Shown: positions 8,875 through 17,407, counted from the first letter of the stretch. The stretch is DNA of 57,527 nt from Paracoccaceae bacterium (GCA_029862205.1 JAOTXT010000024.1:1-57527), one strand, 5' to 3'. The notes: generated from the letters alone by a model not told the origin. Numbers and translations: made by a program.

Positions 8875-9213
8875 CTAGTCGCGGGTGAGGCGTCCGGAAG
8901 CGAGTACCGCGCCGTCACTCAACACCTCGACCAGGTCGCCCTCGAGCGCGTCAGGAAGCGGTTGATCCGCCGCGTCCTCGCGCTCGATCCTTAGGCCGCC
9001 GTCCGCGATCTCCGCGCCAAGCGCGGTGATCCCCTCGATCCGCAGGATGACTGCGGTGCCGTCCGGCATTCCGGTCTCGCGCAGCCGCAATTTCACACTG
9101 CCGCCGCCATCGGCATACCACTTGCGCTCGAGTTTACCCCGTGCGCGGCCGTCCGGGCCTGTCAGGCGTGCTTCCAGCTCCTCGCGCACCCGCCGCATCC
9201 TGAACCAGGACAT
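8875..9213 (-). CDS. Hypothetical protein downstream of the TetR gene
   Basis: This 112-residue soluble, charged protein starts 12 bases after the stop of the TetR-family gene on the same strand, so the two probably form an operon. It has no signal peptide or membrane segment. Visible features are a basic N-terminus (RMRRVREELEARL) and a glycine-spaced beta-rich C-terminal half (GDLVEVLSDGAVLASGRL). I do not recognise a family. Because it is co-oriented with the regulator of the catabolic cluster it may be an accessory of that system, but nothing in its sequence says so. Confidence 0.6.
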   Translation of the reverse strand: MSWFRMRRVREELEARLTGPDGRARGKLERKWYADGGGSVKLRLRETGMPDGTAVILRIEGITALGAEIADGGLRIEREDAADQPLPDALEGDLVEVLSDGAVLASGRLTRD

Positions 9214-9225
9214 CGCGCCCCTCCC

Positions 9226-9906
9226 TCACGGCTCCAGCAGTTCGCGGGCGGTTTCCAGGAAGGCCCACATCTCGGCGGGGTCCGGCTGTTCGCTAGTGAA
9301 GGCGGCCAGATAGTGGGGCAGCATTGAGAACCGCGTGTCGAAGGGCTCGTTCTCGACCAGCGCGTAGTAGCCGATCTGCATGAAGTAGATGATCCGGGCC
9401 CTGGTGAAGGCCTCGATCTCTTCGAAGCCGTGGGCCAGGAACACGTCGCGGATCGCCGCGACGCGCGCCGCATCCGCGGCGTCGAGCCTGGCCCGCACGT
9501 CCGGCGAGCGCCTTGCCCATTCGCGGACCGCGAAATCGAGCCTGGGGTCGAACTGGCGCGGATCGATGAAGCATTCGAAGAGATGCATGACCGCGCGGCA
9601 GATATTTCCGGCGGGCCTAGCCGCATGATCCAGGATCGCGTTCGTGTTCTGCCCCTCCCACCGGTCGAGCAACTGGTCCAGCAGGTCCTTGCGCGATTGG
9701 AAATACCAGTAGAAGGACGAGCGCGAGACCCCCAGCCGATTGGCCAGCGTCAGCACCTTGACCTGGCTGACCCCGTGTTCGATCAGAACCCGGGCCGCCA
9801 AATCCAACCAGTCCTCGCGGGTGACCTTGACGTTTCCCCGCGCCTCGGCGCTGCGCTGCGCAGCGGGTTCGGTGGCAGGTTCGGGGGTCGTCGGAATGGC
9901 TTCCAT
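9226..9906 (-). CDS. TetR/AcrR-family transcriptional regulator
   Basis: The 226-residue protein has the TetR helix-turn-helix at about residues 45-80 (VKVLTLANRLGVSRSSFYWYFQSRKDLL), the family's most conserved region, preceded by a proline/alanine-rich N-terminal tail. The C-terminal ligand-binding part (IYFMQIGYYALVENEPFDTR) is not assignable to a known ligand. It is divergently transcribed from the demethylase at 10006 with only about 100 bases between the start codons, which is typical of a local repressor. The shared gap contains a palindromic site (9928-9944). The likely role is substrate-responsive control of the methylamine cluster. Confidence 0.9.
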   Translation of the reverse strand: MEAIPTTPEPATEPAAQRSAEARGNVKVTREDWLDLAARVLIEHGVSQVKVLTLANRLGVSRSSFYWYFQSRKDLLDQLLDRWEGQNTNAILDHAARPAGNICRAVMHLFECFIDPRQFDPRLDFAVREWARRSPDVRARLDAADAARVAAIRDVFLAHGFEEIEAFTRARIIYFMQIGYYALVENEPFDTRFSMLPHYLAAFTSEQPDPAEMWAFLETARELLEP

Positions 9907-9927
9907 GACACGATCCTACAGGCACTG

Positions 9928-9944
9928 GACATTAGTGTCTAGAC
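9928..9944. promoter_or_regulatory. Candidate TetR operator in divergent promoter
   Basis: Two overlapping inverted repeats lie between the divergent TetR and demethylase genes: GACA-TTAG-TGTC (9928-9939) and the perfect 8-base GTCTAGAC (9937-9944). Position and symmetry suit a TetR-family dimer site; binding is inferred. Confidence 0.45.
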
Positions 9945-10005
9945 GACTGCCCAGCCATTCCATAGAGTTTCGCCCAATCACATGAGTCGGATCGGGGAGG
10001 CGGCA

Positions 10006-12429
10006 ATGAAATCCCAATACCGTGTCGTGGTCATCGGGGGCGGCGTGGTCGGCGCCTCGGTCCTCTATCACTTGGCCAAGTTCGGCTGGACCGACGTGGC
10101 GCTGGTCGAGCGGTCGGTCCTGACCGCGGGCTCGTCCTGGCACGCCGCGGGCGGCATCCACGCGCTCAATGCCGATCCGAACATGGCGGCGCTACAGGCG
10201 TACACCATCGACCTACTGGCCGAGGTCGAGAAGGAATCCGGCCAGGATATCGGGCTGCACATGACCGGCGGCATCACGGTCGCCTCGGCGCCCGCGCGCT
10301 GGGAATGGCTGCAGGCCACCTACCGTATCTTCCAGACCATCGGCATCGAGGATTGTCACCTGATGACCCCGGCCGAGATCGAGGAACGCTGCCCGATCAT
10401 GGACGTCACCGGGGTGATCGGCGGGCTCTGGGCTGACCGCGAGGGCTATATCGACACAACCGGCACGGTCCAGGCCTATGCCCGGGCGGCCCGAAAGCGC
10501 GGCGCCGAGGTGATCGAGCACAACAAGGTCGAGGAACTGAATCAGCGCGCCGACGGTACCTGGGACGTGGTGACCGAGAAAGGCACGATCCACGCCGAGC
10601 ATGTGGTCAATGCAGGCGGCCTCTGGGCCAAACAGGTCGGCCGGATGGCGGGTCTGGACCTGCCGGTCTCGCCCTTGATGCATCACTACTTCGTCACCGA
10701 AACGATCCCCGAGATCGAGGCGCTGGACTTCGAGGTGCCGATGACCGTGGATCTGGAGGGCTTCACCTATATCCGCCAGGACCAGAAGGGCATTCTCGTC
10801 GGCATCTACGAGACCGACTACAAGCATTGGATGATCGATGGCGCGCCCTGGAACTATGGCATCGAACTTCTCCAGGAAGAGCCCGACAGGATCGAGAAGG
10901 AACTCGAGATGGCGTTCAGCCGCTATCCGGTGCTGAACCATGTGGGCGTCAAGAACTGGGTCAACGGCGCCTTCACCTTCTCGCCCGACGGCAACCCGCT
11001 GGTGGGGCCGGTGCGCGGCGTGCGCAACTACTGGCTCGCCTGCGGGGTGATGGCCGGGTTCCTGCAGGGCGGCGGGGTCGGCAAGACGCTGGCCGAGTGG
11101 ATGATCCACGGCGAAACCGAAGCCGATCACTGGCCAATGGACATCGCCCGGTATGGCGACTTCACCTCGAACCGGGAATATATCCGCCAGACCACCGGCC
11201 AGTTCTATTCCCGCCGCTTCGTGATGACCTATCCGAACGAGCAGCTCTGGGCCGGACGGCCGTTGAAGAAGGCGCCCGCCTATGACGCGATGGAGGCCCA
11301 GGGCGCGCGCTTCGGCGAAAGCTGGGGTCTGGAAGTGCCGATCTACTTCGCGCCGATGGACTTCGAGGAGACGCCGACGCTCAAGCGCTCGAACGCCCAC
11401 GACATTGTCGGCGAGGAATGCCGCAAGACCCGCGGGGGCGCCGGCATCATCGATATCTCTGGCTTCTCGCGTTACCAGGTGACCGGCCCCAGGGCCGGGG
11501 CCTGGCTCGACCGGGTAATGGCCTGCCGCTTGCCCAAGCCGGGCCGGGCGAAGCTCGCCCCAATGCTGGCCCGCGACGGGCGGCTGAAGGGCGATCTGAC
11601 CGTCTTCAACTGGGGACCAGAAAATAACGGGGGCACCTGGTGGATCATGGGCTCCTACTACCTGCGCAACTGGCACATGCGCTGGTTCGAGGATCACTTA
11701 GAGGATGGGGTCGAGGTGCGCGACATCTCGGACGCCACCGTCGGCTTCGGGATCGCCGGGCCGAAATCGCGCGAGATGCTGGCCAGCCTGACCCATCAAG
11801 ACGTTTCGAACGAGGCGATTCCCTTCATGGGCTGCACCACGCTGGACCTTGGTCTGATCCGAGCGAAGGTGGGCCGCATGTCGGTCTGCGGCGAGATGGG
11901 GTTCGAGATCAATTGCGGCGCCGCCGAGCATGTCTCGCTCTACCGGATGCTGAAGGCGGCGGGCGCCGAGTTCGGCGCGGTTGATTTCGGTTTCAATGCC
12001 ATGCTGTCGATGCGGATCGAGAAAAGCTTCGGCATCTGGTCGAAGGAATTTACCCAGCTCTATACCCCTGGCGAGACCGGCATGGACCGCTGGATCGACT
12101 GGGAGAAAGCGGACTTCACGGGCAAGCAGGCGGCGCTGGCCGAGCGTGAGACCGGGCCGAAGCAGACGCTAGTGACGCTGGAGGTTGACTGCCCGGACGC
12201 CGATGCCGCGGGCTACGAGCCGGTCTGGGCGCAAGGCCGCCGGGTGGGTTTCGTCACCTCGGGCGCCTATGGCCATTGCGTCGGCCAGTCGCTGGCCATG
12301 GCCCTGGTCGAGCCGGGCATGGCGGCGCCAGGCACCGAGCTTTCGGTTCATGTGGTCGGCGTCGAGTGCCCCGCGCGCGTGATCGCGCCCTCGCCCTACG
12401 ACCCCAAGGGCGCGCGGATGCGGGGATGA
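10006..12429 (+). CDS. FAD/folate-dependent demethylase (dimethylglycine/sarcosine dehydrogenase-like, FAD + GcvT domains)
   Basis: The start at 10006 follows GGGGAGG; the in-frame ATG at 9982 lacks a site. The product has 807 residues. The N-terminal FAD-binding oxidoreductase domain begins VVVIGGGVVGASVLYHLAK. His46 in AGSSWHAAGG corresponds to the histidine that covalently holds FAD in dimethylglycine and sarcosine dehydrogenases. The C-terminal half is a GcvT-like aminomethyltransferase domain that would pass the oxidised methyl carbon to tetrahydrofolate (DRWIDWEKADFTGKQAAL). The reaction is probably N-demethylation of a methylated glycine or a related amine. Downstream are MttB and Rieske genes, so it probably handles a secondary or tertiary amine made by the pathway. 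Exact substrate is not decidable from sequence. Confidence 0.9.
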   Translation: MKSQYRVVVIGGGVVGASVLYHLAKFGWTDVALVERSVLTAGSSWHAAGGIHALNADPNMAALQAYTIDLLAEVEKESGQDIGLHMTGGITVASAPARWEWLQATYRIFQTIGIEDCHLMTPAEIEERCPIMDVTGVIGGLWADREGYIDTTGTVQAYARAARKRGAEVIEHNKVEELNQRADGTWDVVTEKGTIHAEHVVNAGGLWAKQVGRMAGLDLPVSPLMHHYFVTETIPEIEALDFEVPMTVDLEGFTYIRQDQKGILVGIYETDYKHWMIDGAPWNYGIELLQEEPDRIEKELEMAFSRYPVLNHVGVKNWVNGAFTFSPDGNPLVGPVRGVRNYWLACGVMAGFLQGGGVGKTLAEWMIHGETEADHWPMDIARYGDFTSNREYIRQTTGQFYSRRFVMTYPNEQLWAGRPLKKAPAYDAMEAQGARFGESWGLEVPIYFAPMDFEETPTLKRSNAHDIVGEECRKTRGGAGIIDISGFSRYQVTGPRAGAWLDRVMACRLPKPGRAKLAPMLARDGRLKGDLTVFNWGPENNGGTWWIMGSYYLRNWHMRWFEDHLEDGVEVRDISDATVGFGIAGPKSREMLASLTHQDVSNEAIPFMGCTTLDLGLIRAKVGRMSVCGEMGFEINCGAAEHVSLYRMLKAAGAEFGAVDFGFNAMLSMRIEKSFGIWSKEFTQLYTPGETGMDRWIDWEKADFTGKQAALAERETGPKQTLVTLEVDCPDADAAGYEPVWAQGRRVGFVTSGAYGHCVGQSLAMALVEPGMAAPGTELSVHVVGVECPARVIAPSPYDPKGARMRG

Positions 12430-12482
12430 TGGACAGCCGCCCAATGCTTCGGCTTTGCGCTGGGACCTCGACGCTCGACGCT

Positions 12483-12555
12483 GTAGGGTGGGCTCGACAG
12501 AGCCCACCAAATGATTGCCGTCCTTGCACGGTGGGCTCGTGCGAGCCCACCCTAC
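12483..12555. repeat. Twin-hairpin palindromic repeat, copy 1
   Basis: A 73-bp element starts GTAGGGTGGG and ends CCCACCCTAC. It consists of two hairpins, GGTGGGCTC-gaca-GAGCCCACC and GGTGGGCTC-gtgc-GAGCCCACC, with a 22-base spacer. A 74-bp relative with the same ends lies at 19949-20022. This REP/BIME-like layout sits between the demethylase and mttB genes, and transcription through it would form strong RNA stem-loops. Confidence 0.85.
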
Positions 12556-12574
12556 GCGGCCGTGCGCAGCGGCC

Positions 12575-12603
12575 CGAGGCTCCGGATCAAGTCCGGGGCA
12601 TTG
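12575..12603. repeat. Dispersed palindromic repeat, family 2, copy 1
   Basis: The 29-base sequence built on CCGGATCAAGTCCGG recurs at 16712-16740 with three differences. It lies just upstream of the MttB-family gene, next to the twin-hairpin element. Confidence 0.75.
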
Positions 12604-12607
12604 ACCA

Positions 12608-14149
12608 ATGAGCGATTCCAAGCAGCGGCGATCCAAACGCCGAGGACGCGGTGCAGACAAGACGGCGCCCAAGCGGCAGGTCTTCTACCACCCGATCTGG
12701 AACACCCTGCCGCGCGCGGAAGCCTTATCCTCCGATCAGGTCGAAACGATCCACGAAACGGCGCTGCGCATCCTCGAGGAACTCGGCATCCGCGTCCTGC
12801 ATGACGGCGGGCGGCAGATCCTGCGCCAGGCCGGGGCCGAGGTCGATGAGGACAGCCAGATGGTCCGCTTCGACCGGGGGCTGATCACCGAGATGGTCGC
12901 CAAGGCCCCCTCGCAGTTCACGGTCAAGGGCGGCGCCGCCAATCGCGATCTACCGGTCGGCGGCAATAGCCTGATGTTCGGCCCGGGCGCGGGTTGCCCC
13001 AACATCACCGATACCGAGCGCGGGCGCCGGCCAGGCGCGCTGAGCGACTTCGTCGAGACCACCAAGCTACAGCAGAGCTTCGACATCATTCCCAAACTCG
13101 GCGGCTCGATCGAACCCCAGGACGTACCGGTCCAGTTCCGGCACCTGGAGACGACGCGGGTTCTGATGACCCTCTCGGACAAGGTCCCCTTCATCTATGC
13201 GCGCGGCCAAGGGCAGGTTATGGACGCCTTCGAGATGACCCGGATCGCGCGCGGCGTGGACGAGGAGACGTTCCGCGCCATCCCCTACACCACCACCGTC
13301 ATCAACACCAACTCGCCGCGCCAGCTCGACGTGCCGATGACCCAGGGGATCATCGACTTCGCCGAATGGGGCCAGGTGCTGGTGATCACGCCCTTCTGTC
13401 TGATGGGGGCCATGGCGCCGATCACCGTCGCGGGCGCCCTGACGCTGAGCCACGCGGAGGCGTTGGCGGGGGTGGCGCTGGCCCAGATCGTGCGGCCGGG
13501 CGCGCCTGTGGTCTACGGCTCGTTTGCCTCGAATGTGGACATGAAATCCGGCGCGCCCGCCTTCGGCACGCCCGAGCATATCCAATCGAATTTCGGCGCC
13601 GGCCAACTCGCCCGTCATGTGGGCCTGCCCTGGCGCTCGGCGGCTGGCACCGCCTCGAACACGGCGGACGTTCAGGGCGCCTACGAGACCCAGCTTTCGC
13701 TCTGGGGCTGCGTGCTGGCGGGCGCCAACATGGTCTACCACGCCTGCGGCTGGCTCGAGGGCGGGCTGACCCATGGGTTGGAGAAGTTCATCCTGGACCT
13801 GGAACCGGCCATGGCGATCGCCGAGATCATGCAACCCCTGGCCTGCGGGCCAGACGAGATCGGCTTCGACGCCATCGCCGAGATCGACCCGGGCGGGCAT
13901 TTCTTTGCCGCCACCCAGACCATGGCGCGCTATCAGACCGCCTTCTACGAGCCGCTGGTCTCGGACTGGGCCAATTTCGGGCAGTGGACCGAGACGGGTT
14001 CCAAGACCGCGACCGAACGGGCGTATGAGATCTGGAAACGGACCCTGGCCGAGTTCGAGCCGCCGCCCCAGGATCCCGCCATTGCCGAGGCCTTGGACGA
14101 TTTCGTCGCCCGGCGGGCGAAGGAGGGCGGCGCGCCGCCGGTGGACTGA
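12608..14149 (+). CDS. Trimethylamine methyltransferase family protein (MttB-like, non-pyrrolysine)
   Basis: The 513-residue protein has the MttB-family length and pattern. A basic N-terminal tail is followed by a helical region (ETIHETALRILEELGIRVLHDG) and a TIM barrel with LMFGPGAGCPNITD, GAPVVYGSFASNVDMKSGAP and LWGCVLAGANMVYHACGWLEGG. The frame is open throughout, with no in-frame amber codon, so it is of the non-pyrrolysine kind. Characterised members such as MtgB move a methyl group from glycine betaine or other quaternary amines to a corrinoid protein. No corrinoid protein or reactivase is visible nearby. Flanking oxidative demethylation genes suggest a role in betaine-type catabolism. 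Repeat elements occupy the 178 bases upstream. Confidence 0.9.
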   Translation: MSDSKQRRSKRRGRGADKTAPKRQVFYHPIWNTLPRAEALSSDQVETIHETALRILEELGIRVLHDGGRQILRQAGAEVDEDSQMVRFDRGLITEMVAKAPSQFTVKGGAANRDLPVGGNSLMFGPGAGCPNITDTERGRRPGALSDFVETTKLQQSFDIIPKLGGSIEPQDVPVQFRHLETTRVLMTLSDKVPFIYARGQGQVMDAFEMTRIARGVDEETFRAIPYTTTVINTNSPRQLDVPMTQGIIDFAEWGQVLVITPFCLMGAMAPITVAGALTLSHAEALAGVALAQIVRPGAPVVYGSFASNVDMKSGAPAFGTPEHIQSNFGAGQLARHVGLPWRSAAGTASNTADVQGAYETQLSLWGCVLAGANMVYHACGWLEGGLTHGLEKFILDLEPAMAIAEIMQPLACGPDEIGFDAIAEIDPGGHFFAATQTMARYQTAFYEPLVSDWANFGQWTETGSKTATERAYEIWKRTLAEFEPPPQDPAIAEALDDFVARRAKEGGAPPVD

Positions 14150-14274
14150 GTTTTCACCTCCCGCGACATACTTTGTCGCGCGGAGACGCGACGACGCGAA
14201 GGGGCAGGCGCAGCATTTTCCCATCTACAACGGGGCGCCTGCTCCCAGTGGGCGCCAAATCGGGAGCGATGCCG

Positions 14275-15435
14275 ATGCCGTCCGAGCTTGACCCTCGCAG
14301 CCGTGCCGAGCGCGCGCCGCTTCTCGACATTGCCGGATCGCGCGCCCTGCCCAGCTGGGCCTATACCGACCCGGACCTCTGGCGGGCCGAGTTCCCCGCG
14401 ATCTTCTTCCGCCACTGGCACTATGTCTGCCACGACAGCGCGCTGGCCGAGCCGGGCGACTACGTGACCACCGCGATCCACGACCAGGAGCTGTTCCTTA
14501 CCCGCGGCCATGACGGCGGGATCCGCGCCTTCTACAATGTCTGCGCCCATCGCGGGCACGTGCTGGTCGAGGGACGGGGCTCGAAGAACCGGCTGGTCTG
14601 CCCCTATCACGCATGGACCTACGACCTGACCGGCCGTCTGATCGGCGCGCCAGGTTCGGGCAAGACCGAGGGCTTCGTGCGCTCGGACATCTGCCTCAGC
14701 GATGTGCGGGTGGACCAGATGCTGGGCTTCGTCTTTGTCAATCTCGACCCGGACGCCCCGCCGCTGGCCGAATATGTGGGCGATCTGCCAGAGGTGATGC
14801 GCGCGGCGGTGCCGGGGCTCGAGGACATGCGGCCCCAGCAAGGCACCGATTATTTTGGCCAGGACATCGCCTGCAATTGGAAAGTGCTCGTCGACAATTT
14901 CCTGGAATGCTATCACTGCGAGCCGGCCCACCCCAGCTTCTCGGACCTGCTCGACGTGCCGGGCACCACCCATGCCTTCGGCGCCAATTACACCCAGCAG
15001 CATGTGCCGGGGGCCTGCAAGGCCGAGAACGCTGCCTATCCGCTGGACCTGGAGCACGACTTCATCGACGGCACCTTCTGGCTGCTCTACCCCAACACCA
15101 TCATGGGCTACCTGCCCGGCGACCCGAATTTCTTCATCTCGCGGGTCGACCCGCACGCGCCCGAGCGGTGCCGGCGCCACGCGGATCAGATGGTCTTGCT
15201 GGGCGCGGACTCTCAGCGCGACGAGCAGCGCCGCCAATGGGCGCGCGACTATGTGGTGGCCGAGGACATCGCGCTTTGCGAAGCGGTGCAGCGGGGCATG
15301 CGCTCGAAAGGCTTCGCCCAGGGCCACTACATCATCAACCCAGACGACGAGAACTTCACGGAAGAATGCGTCCGGTTCTTCCACCGCCGCTATGCGGATG
15401 AAATGGGAGACGCGCTGAGCGTGCCTGCTGACTAA
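14275..15435 (+). CDS. Rieske non-haem iron oxygenase, alpha subunit (GbcA / stachydrine-carnitine demethylase-like)
   Basis: The start at 14275 lies eight bases after GGGAG, giving 386 residues; the frame is open from 14173 but the extra N-terminus is unlikely. The Rieske [2Fe-2S] ligands are Cys90, His92 (VCAHRGH), Cys109 and His112 (CPYHAW). The catalytic mononuclear iron ligands include His214 and His219 in ECYHCEPAH. This pattern fits oxygenases that demethylate glycine betaine, proline betaine or carnitine, releasing formaldehyde. Such enzymes need a reductase such as GbcB, which is not in the window. It follows mttB by 125 bases on the same strand, so it probably belongs to the same regulon. 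Confidence 0.9.
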   Translation: MPSELDPRSRAERAPLLDIAGSRALPSWAYTDPDLWRAEFPAIFFRHWHYVCHDSALAEPGDYVTTAIHDQELFLTRGHDGGIRAFYNVCAHRGHVLVEGRGSKNRLVCPYHAWTYDLTGRLIGAPGSGKTEGFVRSDICLSDVRVDQMLGFVFVNLDPDAPPLAEYVGDLPEVMRAAVPGLEDMRPQQGTDYFGQDIACNWKVLVDNFLECYHCEPAHPSFSDLLDVPGTTHAFGANYTQQHVPGACKAENAAYPLDLEHDFIDGTFWLLYPNTIMGYLPGDPNFFISRVDPHAPERCRRHADQMVLLGADSQRDEQRRQWARDYVVAEDIALCEAVQRGMRSKGFAQGHYIINPDDENFTEECVRFFHRRYADEMGDALSVPAD

Positions 15436-15442
15436 ACCGCGG

Positions 15443-16105
15443 TCAGCGCTTGCGGAAAACGACGATCTCGCCCGGATCGTCCGCATGTTCGTGCTCGGCA
15501 CCTTCATAGATCGGGACGCGCTCGCGCTCGGGCCGGGTGATGGCGCCTTCCTCGACCAGACGGTCGAAGGCCGGCTGGAACCCGCCGCTCTCCCAGACGA
15601 TGGGGTTGATGCCGAGACAGAACAGAGCGCCGGGCCGCGCGATCCGGATCAGCTCGCCGAACGCCTCGGCCCCCACATGCCCGCTGGTAAATGTGCCCGA
15701 CGAGATCAGTGCGCCGTAGCTGGCATCCGGGATCGGCAGCGTCTTGGTAAGATCACCGACGATGCGGTCGCGGTAGAGACCCTTGGCGCCCGCCACCTCC
15801 AACATCTCGCGCGAGATGTCGATCGCGTCGATCACCAAGCCTTCGCCGCTCAACTCCTCGGCAACCAGCCCGGTGCCAGCGCCCACATCCAGGATCGGCT
15901 CCATGGCCGTCCCCCCCTCGGCGCGGAACCGCGCCACCAAATGGGCCGGGAACACATAGCCCATGGTCTGGGCGAAGTCCCGGTCGTAGTCACCGGCCCA
16001 TTCGCCGTAGTAACGCTCGGAATCCTCCGGCGTTTTCAGCGAGTAGGCCGCTTCCAGGCCCTTGGTGCCCTGTTTGTCCTTGCTCCCCTGTTTGTCTTTG
16101 ATCAT
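15443..16105 (-). CDS. Class I SAM-dependent methyltransferase
   Basis: The ATG at 16105 follows GGGAGGG and gives 220 residues; longer in-frame starts run into unrelated sequence. Motif I is ILDVGAGTGLVAEELSGEG and motif II/III is LPIPDASYGALISSGTFTSGH, a normal SAM-binding Rossmann fold. The N-terminus has a short repeated lysine-rich stretch (KDKQGSKDKQG). The fold is related to Williams-Beuren-type or UbiE-like small-molecule methyltransferases, but the substrate is not evident. It is convergent with the Rieske gene (seven bases between), so it is not in that operon. Confidence 0.85.
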   Translation of the reverse strand: MIKDKQGSKDKQGTKGLEAAYSLKTPEDSERYYGEWAGDYDRDFAQTMGYVFPAHLVARFRAEGGTAMEPILDVGAGTGLVAEELSGEGLVIDAIDISREMLEVAGAKGLYRDRIVGDLTKTLPIPDASYGALISSGTFTSGHVGAEAFGELIRIARPGALFCLGINPIVWESGGFQPAFDRLVEEGAITRPERERVPIYEGAEHEHADDPGEIVVFRKR

Positions 16106-16195
16106 CGCACGGCCCTCCCGGCTGGTCAGTCTAGCGGACGTCGCTGGGATGTGCCAAGCTCGCGGACCCAAACGATTTTTGGGGGGAGAAAAGCA

Positions 16196-16660
16196 ATGTT
16201 CAAACGACAGATCTTCGCCACCTGCCTGGCCGCCGCGCTCGCCCTGCCCGGGGCCGCCTTGGCCGAGGAGGGTACCGGCACCGCGACCTATATCGTCACA
16301 TGGTCGGAGTCGACGCCACGCCCCGGGGGCGGCGCGGTCCAGCATGTGCGCATGAAGGGCGTGGTGCTGGCGGACGACGCGAAAAGTGCGCTGCACGGCG
16401 CCAGCCAGACCTGTCAGGGCGCAAATGTCGTCGGCGCCGATGGCGGCGCGATCACCGGCCACGGTGTCTGCGACGCGGTGGACGCGGACGGCGACACATG
16501 GTCGATTTGGTATGCGAACGATGCTGGCGGCCGGCGCTGGGGGATCATCGGCGGCACCGGCAAGTTCCAGAACATGACGGGCGGTGGTACCACCAAGGTG
16601 ATCGTACCCCCGCGCAACGGCCGGGTGGTGATCTCTTGGGAGGGCACCTGGGAGCGGTAA
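16196..16660 (+). CDS. Exported hypothetical protein, 154 residues
   Basis: GGGGGGAG precedes the ATG at 16196. The N-terminus is a clear Sec signal peptide (FATCLAAALALPGAALAEEG). The mature protein of about 130 residues is Gly-rich and beta-rich, with SQTCQGANVV, VCDAVDADGDTWSIWY and WGIIGGTGKFQNMTGGG; the last is reminiscent of allene-oxide-cyclase-like or dirigent-type barrels, but the resemblance is only suggestive. Two cysteines may pair. It is divergent from the methyltransferase. The role is unknown; location is periplasm or outside. Confidence 0.75.
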   Translation: MFKRQIFATCLAAALALPGAALAEEGTGTATYIVTWSESTPRPGGGAVQHVRMKGVVLADDAKSALHGASQTCQGANVVGADGGAITGHGVCDAVDADGDTWSIWYANDAGGRRWGIIGGTGKFQNMTGGGTTKVIVPPRNGRVVISWEGTWER

Positions 16661-16670
16661 TCGCGTTCGT

Positions 16671-16740
16671 CCCGGACTTGATCCTGGATCTCAATGAATT
16701 TCCCCGCACCGCGAGGCCCCGGATCGTGTCCGGGGCATTG
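16671..16740. repeat. Dispersed palindromic repeat, family 2, inverted pair
   Basis: The inverted unit CCCGGACTTGATCC (16671-16684) and the direct 29-base unit (16712-16740, containing CCCCGGATCGTGTCCGGGG) face each other. The direct unit matches 12575-12603 at 26 of 29 bases. The pair lies between the exported protein and the convergent AhpD-like gene. Confidence 0.75.
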
Positions 16741-16756
16741 GGAAGGGCCGCTCCGG

Positions 16757-17299
16757 TCAGTCCAGCATCGCCAGCATGTCGGAATAGTGCCCGGCGCGGG
16801 CCTTCTCGGGCGAGAACCCCGGCGGCGCCACGTTCACCTTCATGCCTGAGCCTTCCAGCATCCGGTTCATCAGCGCGTAGATCCCGGTGACGAAGATAAT
16901 GTCGTTGATCCCGTCCTCGGACCAGCCGGTGGCGATGAGGCCATCGAAATCGGCTTGCGTGGCGGCGTGCGGCGTGCGGGTCAGCTTCTCGACATAGGCC
17001 AGCGCCGGGGCCATGCGCGGACGGAGACTCGGATGGCCCGGATCGACCTCCATGTCGCCGAAGACCTCCTCGTCGATGCCGAAGGCCTTGGCGTAGCGCC
17101 GGTGGGCCACGAAGCAATAATTGCACCGGTTGAGGCCAGAGACATGGGCGGCGCTCAACTCACGCTCGCCGATGCTCAGCTCGGAGTCTTCGCGCAGCAG
17201 CGCGTCATGCATCGCCAGAAGCGGCTGGACGCCCTTGGGAAACCGTTTCCACAGGGCAACGAGGTGGTGCTTCTCTGGCAGGGAAGGGTAGAAACTCAT
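16757..17299 (-). CDS. AhpD-like alkylhydroperoxidase / carboxymuconolactone decarboxylase family protein
   Basis: The 180-residue protein carries the AhpD core: helical, with the redox CxxC motif and nearby His in GLNRCNYCFVAHRRYA at about residues 55-70. The family of peroxidase-related CMD-domain proteins uses these cysteines for thiol-dependent peroxide reduction. The upstream Glu of the proton relay may be in IGERELSAAHVSG. No signal peptide is present, so it is cytoplasmic. No co-directional partner is close, so the physiological reductant is not evident. Confidence 0.87.
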   Translation of the reverse strand: MSFYPSLPEKHHLVALWKRFPKGVQPLLAMHDALLREDSELSIGERELSAAHVSGLNRCNYCFVAHRRYAKAFGIDEEVFGDMEVDPGHPSLRPRMAPALAYVEKLTRTPHAATQADFDGLIATGWSEDGINDIIFVTGIYALMNRMLEGSGMKVNVAPPGFSPEKARAGHYSDMLAMLD

Positions 17300-17371
17300 G
17301 AGGCGCGCGCTCCTTGATCCGGTGAGATTAGGGGAGCGCCCGCGAATGGGGAAGGACGAACGTGAAACGGC

Positions 17372-17401
17372 GCCCGCGGCCCTGCATTCTGGGCCGCGGG
17401 C
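17372..17401 (-). terminator. Probable terminator of the outer-membrane protein gene
   Basis: An 11-base perfect stem (GCCCGCGGCCC / GGGCCGCGGGC) with an 8-base loop starts just 3' of the stop at 17408. There is only a short T-rich stretch after it, so termination may be Rho-assisted. Confidence 0.6.
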
Positions 17402-17407
17402 AGACGA

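Noticed and set aside
10213-11697. 494-codon minus-strand frame
   Set aside because: Antisense to the FAD/GcvT demethylase and without recognisable motifs.
12608-14149. Pyrrolysine (amber read-through) in the MttB-family gene
   Set aside because: The frame is open to a single terminal TGA with no internal TAG.
13945-15507. 520-codon minus-strand frame
   Set aside because: Antisense to the Rieske oxygenase and the end of mttB, whose metal ligands are clear.
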